Below are positions 17,178-25,739 of a stretch of 64,000 bases of DNA, piece after piece. Source of the stretch: Cellulosimicrobium cellulans (GTDB lineage: Bacteria > Actinomycetota > Actinomycetes > Actinomycetales > Cellulomonadaceae); assembly GCF_016907755.1 (NCBI RefSeq), contig NZ_JAFBCN010000001.1, forward strand, positions 248,001 to 312,000, given 5' to 3'. Numbering within the stretch: the stretch's first letter is position 1; the number at the start of each line of letters is the position of its first letter. Both the position numbers and the translations under genes were made by a program. Below the pieces are notes generated by a model that saw only the letters and a list, made by a program, of their open reading frames with translations, did not search any database and had not been told where the DNA came from.

Positions 17178-18101
17178 ATGACCACCACCACCGAGGGACG
17201 GCGCCGGCGTACGGCCGGCGCCGTCCACCGGCGACGGCAAGCGCTCGTCGCCTGGCTGTTCGCTCTCCCGTTCGTCGCGGTCTTCGCGGTCTTCATGCTG
17301 GGGCCGCTGCTCGCGTCGTTCGGGATGTCGTTCTCGGACCTCACGATCCGTGACATCAAGACGCCGTTCGCGGTGAACTTCGTCGGGCTCGAGAACTTCA
17401 CCGGCGTCTTCCAGGACGAGCTGTTCCGCAAGGCGCTGCTCAACACCTTCTACTTCGTCCTCGTCGGCATCCCGCTGACGATGGTGCTCGGGCTCGCACT
17501 CGCCGTCGCCCTCAACTCGGGCATCGAGAAGTTCCGCAGCGTCTTCCGCGTCGGCTTCTACACGCCCGTCGTGACGTCGATCGTCGCCGTGGCGGTCGTC
17601 TGGCGGTTCATCCTCCAGGACTCCGGCCTCGTCAACACCGTGCTCGGCTGGGTCGGCATCGACGGCCCGGACTGGCTCAACGACAGCGCGACGGCGATGC
17701 CGTCGATCATCGTCATGGCCGCCTGGCGCAACATGGGCACGCTCATGATCATCTTCCTGGCCGGCCTGCAGGCGATCCCGCGCGACGTCTACGAGGCCGC
17801 CGAGGTCGACGGCGCCGGCTCGTGGCGCCGCTTCCGCTCCATCACGGTCCCGCTCATGCGCCCCACCCTGCTGCTCGGCGCGGTGCTGCTGTCCGTCGGC
17901 TTCCTCCAGGTGTTCGAGGAGCCGTTCGTCATGACCAAGGGCGGCCCGGTCAACTCCACGCTGACCATCAGCTACTACGTCTACAACCAGTTCGGCTACG
18001 GCAACTACGCGTTCGCCTCCGCAGCCGCGTACGTGCTCTTCGCGCTGATCGCCGCCCTCGCCGCCGTCCAGTTCCGCCTGCTGCGGTCGAAGGAGGATTG
18101 A
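17178..18101 (+). CDS. Sugar ABC transporter permease (MalF-type)
   Basis: A 307-residue protein with six predicted membrane helices after a basic N-terminus. The EAA loop that docks the ATPase is EAAEVDGAGSWRRFRSITVP (about 207-226). It starts 15 bases after the binding-protein stop with only a weak ribosome-binding site, so it may depend on coupling. It forms the channel with the next permease. Confidence 0.93.
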   Translation: MTTTTEGRRRRTAGAVHRRRQALVAWLFALPFVAVFAVFMLGPLLASFGMSFSDLTIRDIKTPFAVNFVGLENFTGVFQDELFRKALLNTFYFVLVGIPLTMVLGLALAVALNSGIEKFRSVFRVGFYTPVVTSIVAVAVVWRFILQDSGLVNTVLGWVGIDGPDWLNDSATAMPSIIVMAAWRNMGTLMIIFLAGLQAIPRDVYEAAEVDGAGSWRRFRSITVPLMRPTLLLGAVLLSVGFLQVFEEPFVMTKGGPVNSTLTISYYVYNQFGYGNYAFASAAAYVLFALIAALAAVQFRLLRSKED

Positions 18102-18102
18102 C

Positions 18103-18996
18103 ATGACCGTCACGTCCTCGCGGACCACCTCCGCGACGTCGACGCCGGAGGGCGCGCCCCGCCGTCGGCCGCGACGCCCGATCCGCTGGTCGCGCGGCGC
18201 CACCTACACGGCGCTCGTCGTCGGGCTGCTCCTGACCCTCATGCCGTTCATCTGGATGGCCCTCGGCAGCTTCAAGACGCAGGGCGAGCTCCTCCAGCGC
18301 CCCATCACGTGGTGGCCGCAGAACCCCACGCTCGACAACTACGAGCGGTGGCTCTCCCAGCTCAACTACGGGCAGTACTTCACCAACTCGATCGTCGTCG
18401 CGGTCGCCGTGGTGCTCGGCAACATCGTGTTCTGCTCGATGGTCGGCTACGCCCTGGCGAAGATGAGCTTCCCCGGCAAGCGGGTGCTGTTCGCCCTCGT
18501 CATGCTCACGCTCATGGTCCCGGGCGTCGTCACGCTCGTGCCGATGTTCGTGCTCGTGTCCAACATGGGGCTCGTCAACACCTACCCCGCGCTCATCCTG
18601 CCGTTCCTCGCCGGACCGCTCGGCGTGTTCCTCATGCGGCAGTTCATGCTCGGCATCCCCGACGCGCTCATCGAGGCCGCCCGGATCGACGGCGCCGGCG
18701 AGTTCCGCGTCTTCTTCCGGATCGTGCTGCCCCAGTGCGGCCCGCCGCTCGCGACGCTGAGCATCCTCACGTTCCTCGGGTCGTGGAACAACTTCCTGTG
18801 GCCCCTGGTCGTCGCGCAGACCGAGAACATGTACACCCTCCCGGTCGCGCTCTCGCTGTACTCGGTCGGCTCGAACGGAACCTACTACGGCCTCCTCATG
18901 GCCGGTTCCGTGCTCGTCGTGACGCCGATCCTCATCCTGTTCCTGTTCCTGCAGCGCTACTTCGTGCAGGGCATCGCCATGACCGGCATCAAGTGA
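18103..18996 (+). CDS. Sugar ABC transporter permease (MalG-type)
   Basis: A 297-residue, six-helix permease. The basic N-terminus (RRRPRRPIRWSRG) is cytoplasmic; the EAA loop is IEAARIDGAGEFRVFFRIVL. The ATG at 18103 is one base after the previous stop, with its AGGAGG inside that gene's end. Together with the gene before it, it makes the heterodimeric channel. The nearest ATPase partner is not in this cluster. Confidence 0.93.
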   Translation: MTVTSSRTTSATSTPEGAPRRRPRRPIRWSRGATYTALVVGLLLTLMPFIWMALGSFKTQGELLQRPITWWPQNPTLDNYERWLSQLNYGQYFTNSIVVAVAVVLGNIVFCSMVGYALAKMSFPGKRVLFALVMLTLMVPGVVTLVPMFVLVSNMGLVNTYPALILPFLAGPLGVFLMRQFMLGIPDALIEAARIDGAGEFRVFFRIVLPQCGPPLATLSILTFLGSWNNFLWPLVVAQTENMYTLPVALSLYSVGSNGTYYGLLMAGSVLVVTPILILFLFLQRYFVQGIAMTGIK

Positions 18997-19019
18997 CCGG
19001 CGACCGACGAGGAGTACCT

Positions 19020-20189
19020 GTGTCGATCACCTTCCCCGAGTCCTTCGTCTGGGGCGCCTCGACGGCGGCCCACCAGATCGAGGGCAACAACGTCAACAGC
19101 GACTGGTGGGCCCGCGAGGTCGACCCGGCCTCGACGCTCGCCGAGCCGTCGGGTGACGCCGCCGACTCCTACCACCGGTACGCCGAGGACGTCCGGCTGC
19201 TGGCCGAGTCCGGGCTCACCTCCTACCGGTTCTCGATCGAGTGGGCGCGCATCGAGCCCGCCGAGGGTCGCTTCTCGCGCGCCGAGCTCGACCACTACCG
19301 CCGCATGGTGGACTGCTGCCTGGAGCACGGCGTCACGCCGCTCATCACGCTGCACCACTTCACGTCGCCGCGCTGGTTCGCGGAGGACGGCGGCTGGACG
19401 GACCCGCGGTCCGTCGAGCGGTTCGCGCGGTACGTCGAGCACGTGCTGCCGCTGCTCGACCGCGCGTCGCACGTGTTCACCATCAACGAGCCGAACATCC
19501 TCGCGATGATGATCACGGCCGCCAAGGGCGCCGAGCAGCTCCAGGCGGGCACCATGCACGCGCCCGACCCGGTCGCGACCGAGCACCTGATCGCCGCGCA
19601 CCGCCGGGCCGTCGAGCTCGTGCGGACCGTCGGGGTGCCCGTCGGGTGGCCCGTCGCGCCGCAGCAGTTCTTCGCCGACCCGGGCGCCGAGGAGGTCCTG
19701 CGCGAGTACGCCTACCCGCGCGAGACGGTCTTCCTGGAAGCCGCGAAGGGCGACGACTTCATCGCCGTCCAGGCCTACACGCGCACGCGCATCACGGTGG
19801 ACGGCCCGCTGCCCGCCCCGGAGGACTCCGAGAAGACGCTCACCGGGTGGGAGTACTACCCGGCCGCCATCGCGGAGGCCGCGCGCCTCGGGCACGAGAT
19901 CACCGGCCTGCCGGTCCTCGTCTCCGAGAACGGCATCGCGACGGCCGACGACGCGCGGCGCATCGACTACACGCGCGACGCCCTGCGCGCGCTGCACGCC
20001 GAGATGGAGGCGGGCCTCCCGCTGCTCGGCTACCTGCACTGGTCGCTGCTCGACAACTACGAGTGGGGCTCCTTCGCCCCCACCTTCGGGCTCGTCGCCT
20101 GGGACCCGGAGACCTTCGAGCGCACGCCCAAGCCCAGCCTCGCCTGGCTCGGCGGCGTCGCCCGCGGCACCGTCTCGCTCGACGACTGA
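19020..20189 (+). CDS. GH1 family beta-glucosidase
   Basis: A 389-residue cytoplasmic TIM-barrel enzyme; shorter than typical 440-480-residue GH1 members. Motifs: FPESFVWGASTAAHQIEGN at the start, the acid/base Glu in VFTINEPN (about 158), and the nucleophile Glu in PVLVSENGIAT (about 300). YLHWSLLDNYEWGSF near the end is the aglycone-site signature. GTG at 19020 with GAGGAG upstream. It would hydrolyse the imported beta-glucoside or the final disaccharide left by the GH94 phosphorylase. It is the last gene of the importer operon, ahead of a strong terminator. Confidence 0.95.
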   Translation: MSITFPESFVWGASTAAHQIEGNNVNSDWWAREVDPASTLAEPSGDAADSYHRYAEDVRLLAESGLTSYRFSIEWARIEPAEGRFSRAELDHYRRMVDCCLEHGVTPLITLHHFTSPRWFAEDGGWTDPRSVERFARYVEHVLPLLDRASHVFTINEPNILAMMITAAKGAEQLQAGTMHAPDPVATEHLIAAHRRAVELVRTVGVPVGWPVAPQQFFADPGAEEVLREYAYPRETVFLEAAKGDDFIAVQAYTRTRITVDGPLPAPEDSEKTLTGWEYYPAAIAEAARLGHEITGLPVLVSENGIATADDARRIDYTRDALRALHAEMEAGLPLLGYLHWSLLDNYEWGSFAPTFGLVAWDPETFERTPKPSLAWLGGVARGTVSLDD

Positions 20190-20231
20190 CGCGACGCGGT
20201 CACGGCCGCGCGCCGCACTCTCCTGCAGGTC

Positions 20232-20270
20232 ACGACGCGGGGCGGGGACATCGTCCCTGCCCCGCGTCGT
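20232..20270. terminator. Strong bidirectional terminator
   Basis: An 18-bp stem (20232-20249 with 20253-20270, one G-T wobble) with a three-base loop, ACGACGCGGGGCGGGGAC against its complement. It lies between the convergent GH1 and transaldolase-like genes and can end both operons. Confidence 0.85.
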
Positions 20271-20289
20271 CGTCCGTCCGGAAGGGTGG

Positions 20290-20937
20290 TCACCCCGCCG
20301 CGCGGGCGTCGGTCTCGAACTGCGCCGCCGCGGCGACGGTGTCCGGGTTCTCCAGCAACGCCGAGCAGAGCGCGGTGGACAGCGTGAAGTCCTCGATCCC
20401 GCGGGCCGCGAGCGCCGCGACCTGGGTCGTGTCGCGCAGGCTCGCGGCGAGCACCCGGCACCCCTGACCAGACGCGCGCAGCGTGGCGTGGAGGTCGACC
20501 GTCTGCTCGACGCCGTCGAGCCCGAGGTCGCCCATCCGCCCCACGTAGGGCGCGACCCAGCCCGCGCCGGCCGCGTCCGCGAGGAGCGCCTGGGACGCGT
20601 GGTAGACGGCCGTGACGAGCACGGGCACCCCCTCGCGCGTCAGCCGGCGGGAGACGGCGAGGCCGTCGCGCGTCGCGGGCAGCTTGACGACGACGTCCGG
20701 CCCCAGGTCGACGAGCTCCCGGCTGTGCGCCTCCAACGCCGCCTCGTCCGGGCCGACGGCCTGGAGGAAGACCGTCCCGGCCCCGGCGGCGCGCGCCCAG
20801 CGGTGGACGGCGGGGACGTCGTCGACCGTGAGCCCCGACCGGTACAGGATCGTCGGGTTCGTGGTGACGCCGGCGAACAGGCCGGTCGCGAGGAGCCGCT
20901 CGACCTGGTCGCGGTCGGCGGAGTCGATGTACAGCAT
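20290..20937 (-). CDS. Transaldolase-like / fructose-6-phosphate aldolase-type protein
   Basis: A 215-residue TIM-barrel protein of the short TalC/MipB group. The N-terminal LYIDSADRDQVERLL and FAGVTTNPTIL are the family signature, and the Schiff-base Lys sits in DVVVKLPATRDG (about residue 87). It would catalyse aldol cleavage or transfer of a dihydroxyacetone unit from a ketose phosphate. It is the final gene of the RbsABC-type sugar operon. The true substrate depends on the sugar made by the kinase and isomerase upstream. Confidence 0.87.
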   Translation of the reverse strand: MLYIDSADRDQVERLLATGLFAGVTTNPTILYRSGLTVDDVPAVHRWARAAGAGTVFLQAVGPDEAALEAHSRELVDLGPDVVVKLPATRDGLAVSRRLTREGVPVLVTAVYHASQALLADAAGAGWVAPYVGRMGDLGLDGVEQTVDLHATLRASGQGCRVLAASLRDTTQVAALAARGIEDFTLSTALCSALLENPDTVAAAAQFETDARAAG

Positions 20938-20977
20938 GCGTTCTCCCTGGTGGTGCGGTCAGGCCGCGGTGGTGCGG

Positions 20978-22453
20978 TCAGGGCGCGGTCGGCCGGGGCC
21001 GGTCCGCGACCGTGGCGAGCAGGTCGTAGTAGGGGGCGTCGATCGTCGCGGGCACGTCGCGGGGCGGGACGGCGTCGAGCACGGCGGGCGCCCACGACGC
21101 GGCGACGTCCACGACGGTGGCGCCCTCGAGGACGGCGACGGCCTGGACGCACGCGCCGCGCGCCGTCGCCTCGGGGGCCGCGCGACGCACGACGGGGCGG
21201 CCGAGGGCGTCGGCGAGGACCTGCCGGTACGCGAGCGACCGGGCACCCCCGCCGTTGACGACGACCTCGCCGGTCGTGTCGACGCCCACGCGCTCGAGCG
21301 CGCGGGCCGCCCCGACGAGGCCGGCCACGACGCCCTCGAACGCGGCCAGCGCGAGGTCTTCCCGGGTGGTCTCGCCGGTGATCCCGCCGAGCACGCCGGT
21401 CGCGCCCGGTCGCCGCGGGGTGCGCTCGCCGTCGAGGTAGGCGACGAGCGTCGGCCGCTCCCCCCGGACGGGGGCGGCGAGGGCGAGGCGCTCCAGGGTC
21501 GCGTGGTCGACGTCGAGGAGCCGTGCGAACGTGTCGGTGACCTTGGCGGCGTTGAGCGTGCACGCGAGGGGCAGGTACCCGCCGGTCGCGTCGCACACGG
21601 AGTCGACCGTGCCGAGCGGGTCGACGACGGACGTGCGGCGCGGGCTGAGGACGACGCCGGAGGTGCCGAGGGAGACCCCGAGGTCGCCCTCGACGAGGCC
21701 GAGCCCGACGGCGGCGAGGTGCTGGTCTCCCCCGCCCGGCCCGACGACGACCCCCGGCCCGAGCCCGAGCTCGGCCGCCACGTCCGGGCGCACGGTCCCG
21801 GCCGGGGTGTCGGGCCCGAGGACGGTCGGGAGGACGTCCTCCCAGCCGACGTCCGGCGAGACGAAGCGGTCCAGGAGCTCGGGCCGCCAGACGCCGCGGT
21901 GCACGTCGAGGTAGCCGGTCCCGGCGGCGTCGGACCGGTCGGTGACCGTCGACCCGGTGAGCCGGTAGGTGAGGTAGTCGTGCGGCACGAGGACGTGCGC
22001 GACGCGCACGAGGAGCGCGGGGTCGGTCTCCGCCACGTGCGCGAGCTTCATGATCGTCAGGGCGGACGACGGCGCCATGCCGACGTCGCGCATCCACGGC
22101 TCGAGCCCGTACTCCTCGGCGATCCGCGCCGCCGCGGGGCCCGCCGTCGTGTCGTTCCACAGCGGCGCGGGAGCCAGGGGCTCGCCGCTCCGATCCAGCA
22201 GCACGAGCCCGTGGCACTGCGCGCCGACGGCGAGCGCGACGACCTGCGTCGGGTCGGCGTCGGCGTCGCGCAAGGCGCCCGAGAACGCCGCCCGGAACGC
22301 GGCCCACCAGTCCCGCGGGTCCTGCCGGCTGACGGGCGGTGCGGTCCGGGGGTGAGGCGCGGAGGCGGTCCCGACGAGCGCGCCGTCGTCCCGGCGGCGC
22401 AGCTCGACGGTGCAGGACTGGGTCGACGAGTCGACCCCTGCGACAAGGTCCAT
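20978..22453 (-). CDS. FGGY-family carbohydrate kinase (xylulokinase-like)
   Basis: A 491-residue cytoplasmic kinase with two RNase H-fold domains. The N-terminal phosphate loop is VAGVDSSTQSCTVEL; WNDTTAGPAA and GYLDVHRGVW lie in the sugar-binding lobe; the catalytic base is the Asp of GPGGGDQHLAAVG. The C-terminal ATP-site loop is EVVVNGGGARS. It phosphorylates a pentulose or related polyol with ATP. ATG at 22453, two bases after the SIS gene stop. Sequence resembles D-xylulose kinases, but the operon has no xylose isomerase, so the substrate may differ. Confidence 0.9.
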   Translation of the reverse strand: MDLVAGVDSSTQSCTVELRRRDDGALVGTASAPHPRTAPPVSRQDPRDWWAAFRAAFSGALRDADADPTQVVALAVGAQCHGLVLLDRSGEPLAPAPLWNDTTAGPAAARIAEEYGLEPWMRDVGMAPSSALTIMKLAHVAETDPALLVRVAHVLVPHDYLTYRLTGSTVTDRSDAAGTGYLDVHRGVWRPELLDRFVSPDVGWEDVLPTVLGPDTPAGTVRPDVAAELGLGPGVVVGPGGGDQHLAAVGLGLVEGDLGVSLGTSGVVLSPRRTSVVDPLGTVDSVCDATGGYLPLACTLNAAKVTDTFARLLDVDHATLERLALAAPVRGERPTLVAYLDGERTPRRPGATGVLGGITGETTREDLALAAFEGVVAGLVGAARALERVGVDTTGEVVVNGGGARSLAYRQVLADALGRPVVRRAAPEATARGACVQAVAVLEGATVVDVAASWAPAVLDAVPPRDVPATIDAPYYDLLATVADRPRPTAP

Positions 22454-22455
22454 GG

Positions 22456-23115
22456 CTACTTCCAGTAGGGCTCGAGGGGCGGCAGCTCCTGGGGCGCCTC
22501 GTCGATCTTGCCGACGGCCCCCGACGGGTGCGAGTGCAGGACGTTCGCCCACGAGTACCCGCGCATCCGCATGAGGACCACGGCGAGCGCGTCGCCCCAC
22601 GCTGCCGTCACGAGGGTAGATCCCATCGCGATGACCTCGCCGGGGTCGATCCCGGGGATCATCGTCAGCTCGACCACGACGTCCGCGTTCCGCGCGAGGC
22701 GCGAGGAGGCGTCCGCCGTGACCGCGACGACGGTGTCGACGCCGCGCTCCTTGGCGCGCACGACCAGGTCGTTGATCTCGTCGCTCCCGCCCCCGCGGGA
22801 GATCGCGACGAGGATGTCGCCCGGGGCCATCGCGCCCATCGTGCCGTGCAGCGCGTCCGCGCCGGAGATGAACACCGACGGGGTGCCGGACACGGAGAGC
22901 AGGTGCGCCATGCGGCGCGCGACCGCGCCGGACGTGCCCGCCCCGGTGACGAAGACCTTGCCCGTGCACTCGTACACCCGCTGGACCACGTCCAGGAACA
23001 CGTCGCCCAGGTCGGTCACGCTCGCCGCGACCCCCTGCGCCTCGTGCGCGACGACGGCCCGGGCGGTCTCGAGCACGGCGGCACGGCGTCGCGTCGTGGT
23101 GTCGGGGATGGTCAT
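22456..23115 (-). CDS. SIS-domain sugar-phosphate isomerase (6-phospho-3-hexuloisomerase-like)
   Basis: A 219-residue single-SIS-domain protein. KVFVTGAGTSGAVARRMAHL is the phosphosugar-binding loop, and ILVAISRGGGSDEINDLVVR is the second SIS signature. No CBS domains follow, unlike KdsD or GutQ. These proteins interconvert aldose and ketose phosphates, e.g. arabinose 5-phosphate or 3-hexulose 6-phosphate. The start is the ATG at 23115, 32 bases after the ATPase stop, with AGGAGTACCC upstream. Its role depends on the sugar taken up by the importer. Confidence 0.88.
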   Translation of the reverse strand: MTIPDTTTRRRAAVLETARAVVAHEAQGVAASVTDLGDVFLDVVQRVYECTGKVFVTGAGTSGAVARRMAHLLSVSGTPSVFISGADALHGTMGAMAPGDILVAISRGGGSDEINDLVVRAKERGVDTVVAVTADASSRLARNADVVVELTMIPGIDPGEVIAMGSTLVTAAWGDALAVVLMRMRGYSWANVLHSHPSGAVGKIDEAPQELPPLEPYWK

Positions 23116-23147
23116 GGGTACTCCTCGTCCAGGGGTTCTCGGTGAGG

Positions 23148-24707
23148 TCACGCGGCGCTCCAGGCCGCGTGCCGCAGGTCCACGGAGGACAGGTCGCCGG
23201 CCGCGACGACGTCGCCGTCGCACCGGCCCTCCGTGAGGGTGACGACGTCGTCCGCCAGCTCGAGGATCTCCTCCTCCTCGCTGGACACGACGACGACCGT
23301 GAGCCCGTCGTCGTGCGCGAGCGAGCGCAGGAGCCGGTGGATCTCGGTCTTCACGCCGATGTCGACGCCCTTGGTGGGCTCGTCGAGCAGCAGCACGCGC
23401 GGCGCCTGCGCCAGGACGCGGGCGAGGAGCACCTTCTGCTGGTTGCCGCCGGACAGGCGCTCGACGGGGCCCTCGCGGTCCCCGCGGACCTGCATGCGGT
23501 CCATGAGGGCCGCCGCCTCGCGGCGCATCCGTCGCTTGTCGAGCAGGCCGAGCCGCCGGTACCGGTCGAGGACCGGGAGGACGACGTTCGTCGTCGCGTC
23601 CAGCCCGCCGACGATGCCGTCGACCTTGCGCTCCTCGGTGAGGTAGACGAGACCGCGCCGCTGGGCCTCGGCGGGGGTCGCGGGCCGGTACGGCGCGCCG
23701 TCGAGCTCGATGCTCCCGGCCAGGACCCTGTCGAGGCCGACGAGCGTGCGCAGCAGCTCCGTGCGGCCGGCGCCGATGAGCCCGTAGACCCCCAGCACGC
23801 GGCCGGGATGGGCCGTGAGGCTGACGTCGGCGAGCGCGGGCGTGCGCAGGTTCCGCACCACGAGCGACGGGCGGGCGCCCGCGTCGAGCGGGACGACGTC
23901 GGTGCGGTGCGCCGCCTCCGTGACGCCACCCGTCGAGGCGACGGCCTCGTCCCCGGCGATCGCGTGGACGACCGCCTGCCGGTCGACCGTGCCGGCCGGG
24001 CCGGCGATGCGGACCTCGCCGTCGACGAGCGCGACGACGTGGTCGGCGACGGCGTACAGCTCGTCGAGCTTGTGGTCGACGAGCAGGATCCCCAGGCCCT
24101 CGGTGCGGGCCAGGTCGCGCACGGTCTCGAGGAAGCGCTCGACCTGCCCGCCCTCGAGGCTCGTCGTCGGCTCGTCGAGCAGCAGGTAGCGCGCGTCGCG
24201 CGCCACGGCCACCGCGATCTCGAGGAGCTGGCGGGTCGCGACGGGGTAGGCGCCGAGCTTGCGGTCGACGTCCACCGCGAGGCCGAACCGGTCCGCGAGC
24301 GCGCGGGACTGGTCGCGCATGGCGCGGCGGTCGAGCGCTCCCCCGCGCGTCAGCTCACGACCGAGGAACACGTTCTGCGTGACCGTGAGGTTCGGCAGGA
24401 GCGACAGCTCCTGGTAGACGGTCGAGATCCCCGCGTCGAGCGCGGCGGTCGGGGAGCCCTGGGGCAGCGCGTGGCCGTCCACGGACACCGTGCCCTCGTC
24501 GGCGGGGTGCGCCCCCGCGAGGACGCGGAGCAGCGTCGACTTGCCGGCGCCGTTGTGCCCGACGAGCCCGGTGACGGTGCCCGCCGCGAGCGTCAGGTCG
24601 ATGCCCTTGAGCACCCGCACGTGCGAGAAGCTCTTGACGATCCCGCTGGCCCGCAGGGCGCCGCCCTCGGCGGCGCCCCGCGGGACCGACGTCGTGACGT
24701 CGGTCAT
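23148..24707 (-). CDS. Sugar ABC transporter ATP-binding protein (RbsA/XylG type)
   Basis: A 519-residue peripheral membrane ATPase with two ABC domains. Domain 1 has Walker A GHNGAGKSTLLR and Walker B RYLLLDEPTT. Its signature loop before Walker B is degenerate (ATRQLLEIAVAVA). Domain 2 lacks a canonical Walker A (GLIGAGRTELLR) but has an intact signature (LSGGNQQKVLLARVL) and Walker B (VLLLDEPTKGVD). This asymmetry is normal for RbsA-type proteins. ATG at 24707, one base after the binding-protein stop. It energises import with the permease at 25740-26744. Confidence 0.95.
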   Translation of the reverse strand: MTDVTTSVPRGAAEGGALRASGIVKSFSHVRVLKGIDLTLAAGTVTGLVGHNGAGKSTLLRVLAGAHPADEGTVSVDGHALPQGSPTAALDAGISTVYQELSLLPNLTVTQNVFLGRELTRGGALDRRAMRDQSRALADRFGLAVDVDRKLGAYPVATRQLLEIAVAVARDARYLLLDEPTTSLEGGQVERFLETVRDLARTEGLGILLVDHKLDELYAVADHVVALVDGEVRIAGPAGTVDRQAVVHAIAGDEAVASTGGVTEAAHRTDVVPLDAGARPSLVVRNLRTPALADVSLTAHPGRVLGVYGLIGAGRTELLRTLVGLDRVLAGSIELDGAPYRPATPAEAQRRGLVYLTEERKVDGIVGGLDATTNVVLPVLDRYRRLGLLDKRRMRREAAALMDRMQVRGDREGPVERLSGGNQQKVLLARVLAQAPRVLLLDEPTKGVDIGVKTEIHRLLRSLAHDDGLTVVVVSSEEEEILELADDVVTLTEGRCDGDVVAAGDLSSVDLRHAAWSAA

Positions 24708-24708
24708 G

Positions 24709-25713
24709 TCAGCCGACCTCCCCCGGCGCGGGGGTCTCGCCGACGGTGAACGCCTTGAGCGGCAGGAGGATCTCCGGCTCGACGTCCTCGCCGTCGACGT
24801 ACGCGCGGATCTGCTCGGTCACCTGGGTGCCGTAGCTCTCCGGCTCCTGCGCGACGCAGCCGCGGTACACCTCGGTGAGCGGCTCCTCGGAGGCGCAGAA
24901 CCCGTAGAGCGCGACGTCGGTGCGGTTGCCCAGGGCCTGCAGCGCGCCGTAGACGGCGGGGCCGGTCGAGGCCCAGATGACGTTGATGTCCTGGTTGCCC
25001 TGGAGCATCTCGCCGGTGACGCGCAGCGAGTCGTCGGGCTTGACGTTGCCGTCGACCTTGGCGACGACCTCGGCGTTCGGGTTGGCCGACACCGCGTCGG
25101 TGAAGCCCTCGTCGCGGATGACGACCGGGCGCTCGTCGGGCTCGGTGATGAAGCCGATGCTCAGCGCGGCGTCGGCGCCGAGGTCCTCGAGGACCTTCTC
25201 GCCCATCGCGCGACCGCCCGCCTCGTTGTCCGCGCCGAGGTACTGGACGATCGTCGCCCCCTGGGCGGCGAGCGCGTCCTCGTCCACGATGACGTTCACG
25301 GTGAAGACGGGCACGCCGGCGTCGTTCGCCGCCTTGACGATCCCGGCGGCGGGCTCCGACTTCACGGGGTTCAGCGCGAGCGCGCACGGGTCCTTCTGCA
25401 GCATGGCCTCGACCTGGGCGAGCTGCTGGGCGTCGTCGTCGTTCGCGACCTGGACCTCGACGTCGAACCCGTTGGCGGCTCCGCCGTCCTCGAAGCCCTG
25501 CTTCATGGCCACGTAGTACGGGTTGGTGAGGTTCGGCAGGCTGACCGCGACGTACGGGTTCTCCCCGTCGCAGGACGCGGGCAGCGTGGTCTCGGCCTGG
25601 TCGGTCGAGCCGCTCCCGCTCGTGTCGCCGGTGCCGGTGTCGACGGCGGAGCAGGCGCCCGCGAGGGCGAGGGCGGTCACGGCGAGGGCCGAGACGATGA
25701 TCTTGCGTCGCAT
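24709..25713 (-). CDS. Sugar ABC transporter substrate-binding lipoprotein (RbsB-like)
   Basis: A 334-residue periplasmic-binding-protein-like lipoprotein. Signal RRKIIVSALAVTALALAGAC ends in a lipobox. The mature protein has a Ser/Thr/Gly linker, then VAVSLPNLTNPYYVAMKQGF and VTGEMLQGNQDINVIWAST, typical of the family that binds monosaccharides such as ribose or xylose. Two cysteines near residues 49 and 112 may form a disulfide. It sits between permease and ATPase in the operon. Confidence 0.93.
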   Translation of the reverse strand: MRRKIIVSALAVTALALAGACSAVDTGTGDTSGSGSTDQAETTLPASCDGENPYVAVSLPNLTNPYYVAMKQGFEDGGAANGFDVEVQVANDDDAQQLAQVEAMLQKDPCALALNPVKSEPAAGIVKAANDAGVPVFTVNVIVDEDALAAQGATIVQYLGADNEAGGRAMGEKVLEDLGADAALSIGFITEPDERPVVIRDEGFTDAVSANPNAEVVAKVDGNVKPDDSLRVTGEMLQGNQDINVIWASTGPAVYGALQALGNRTDVALYGFCASEEPLTEVYRGCVAQEPESYGTQVTEQIRAYVDGEDVEPEILLPLKAFTVGETPAPGEVG

Positions 25714-25739
25714 GAGTACTCTCCTTCGAGCGGTGGGGG

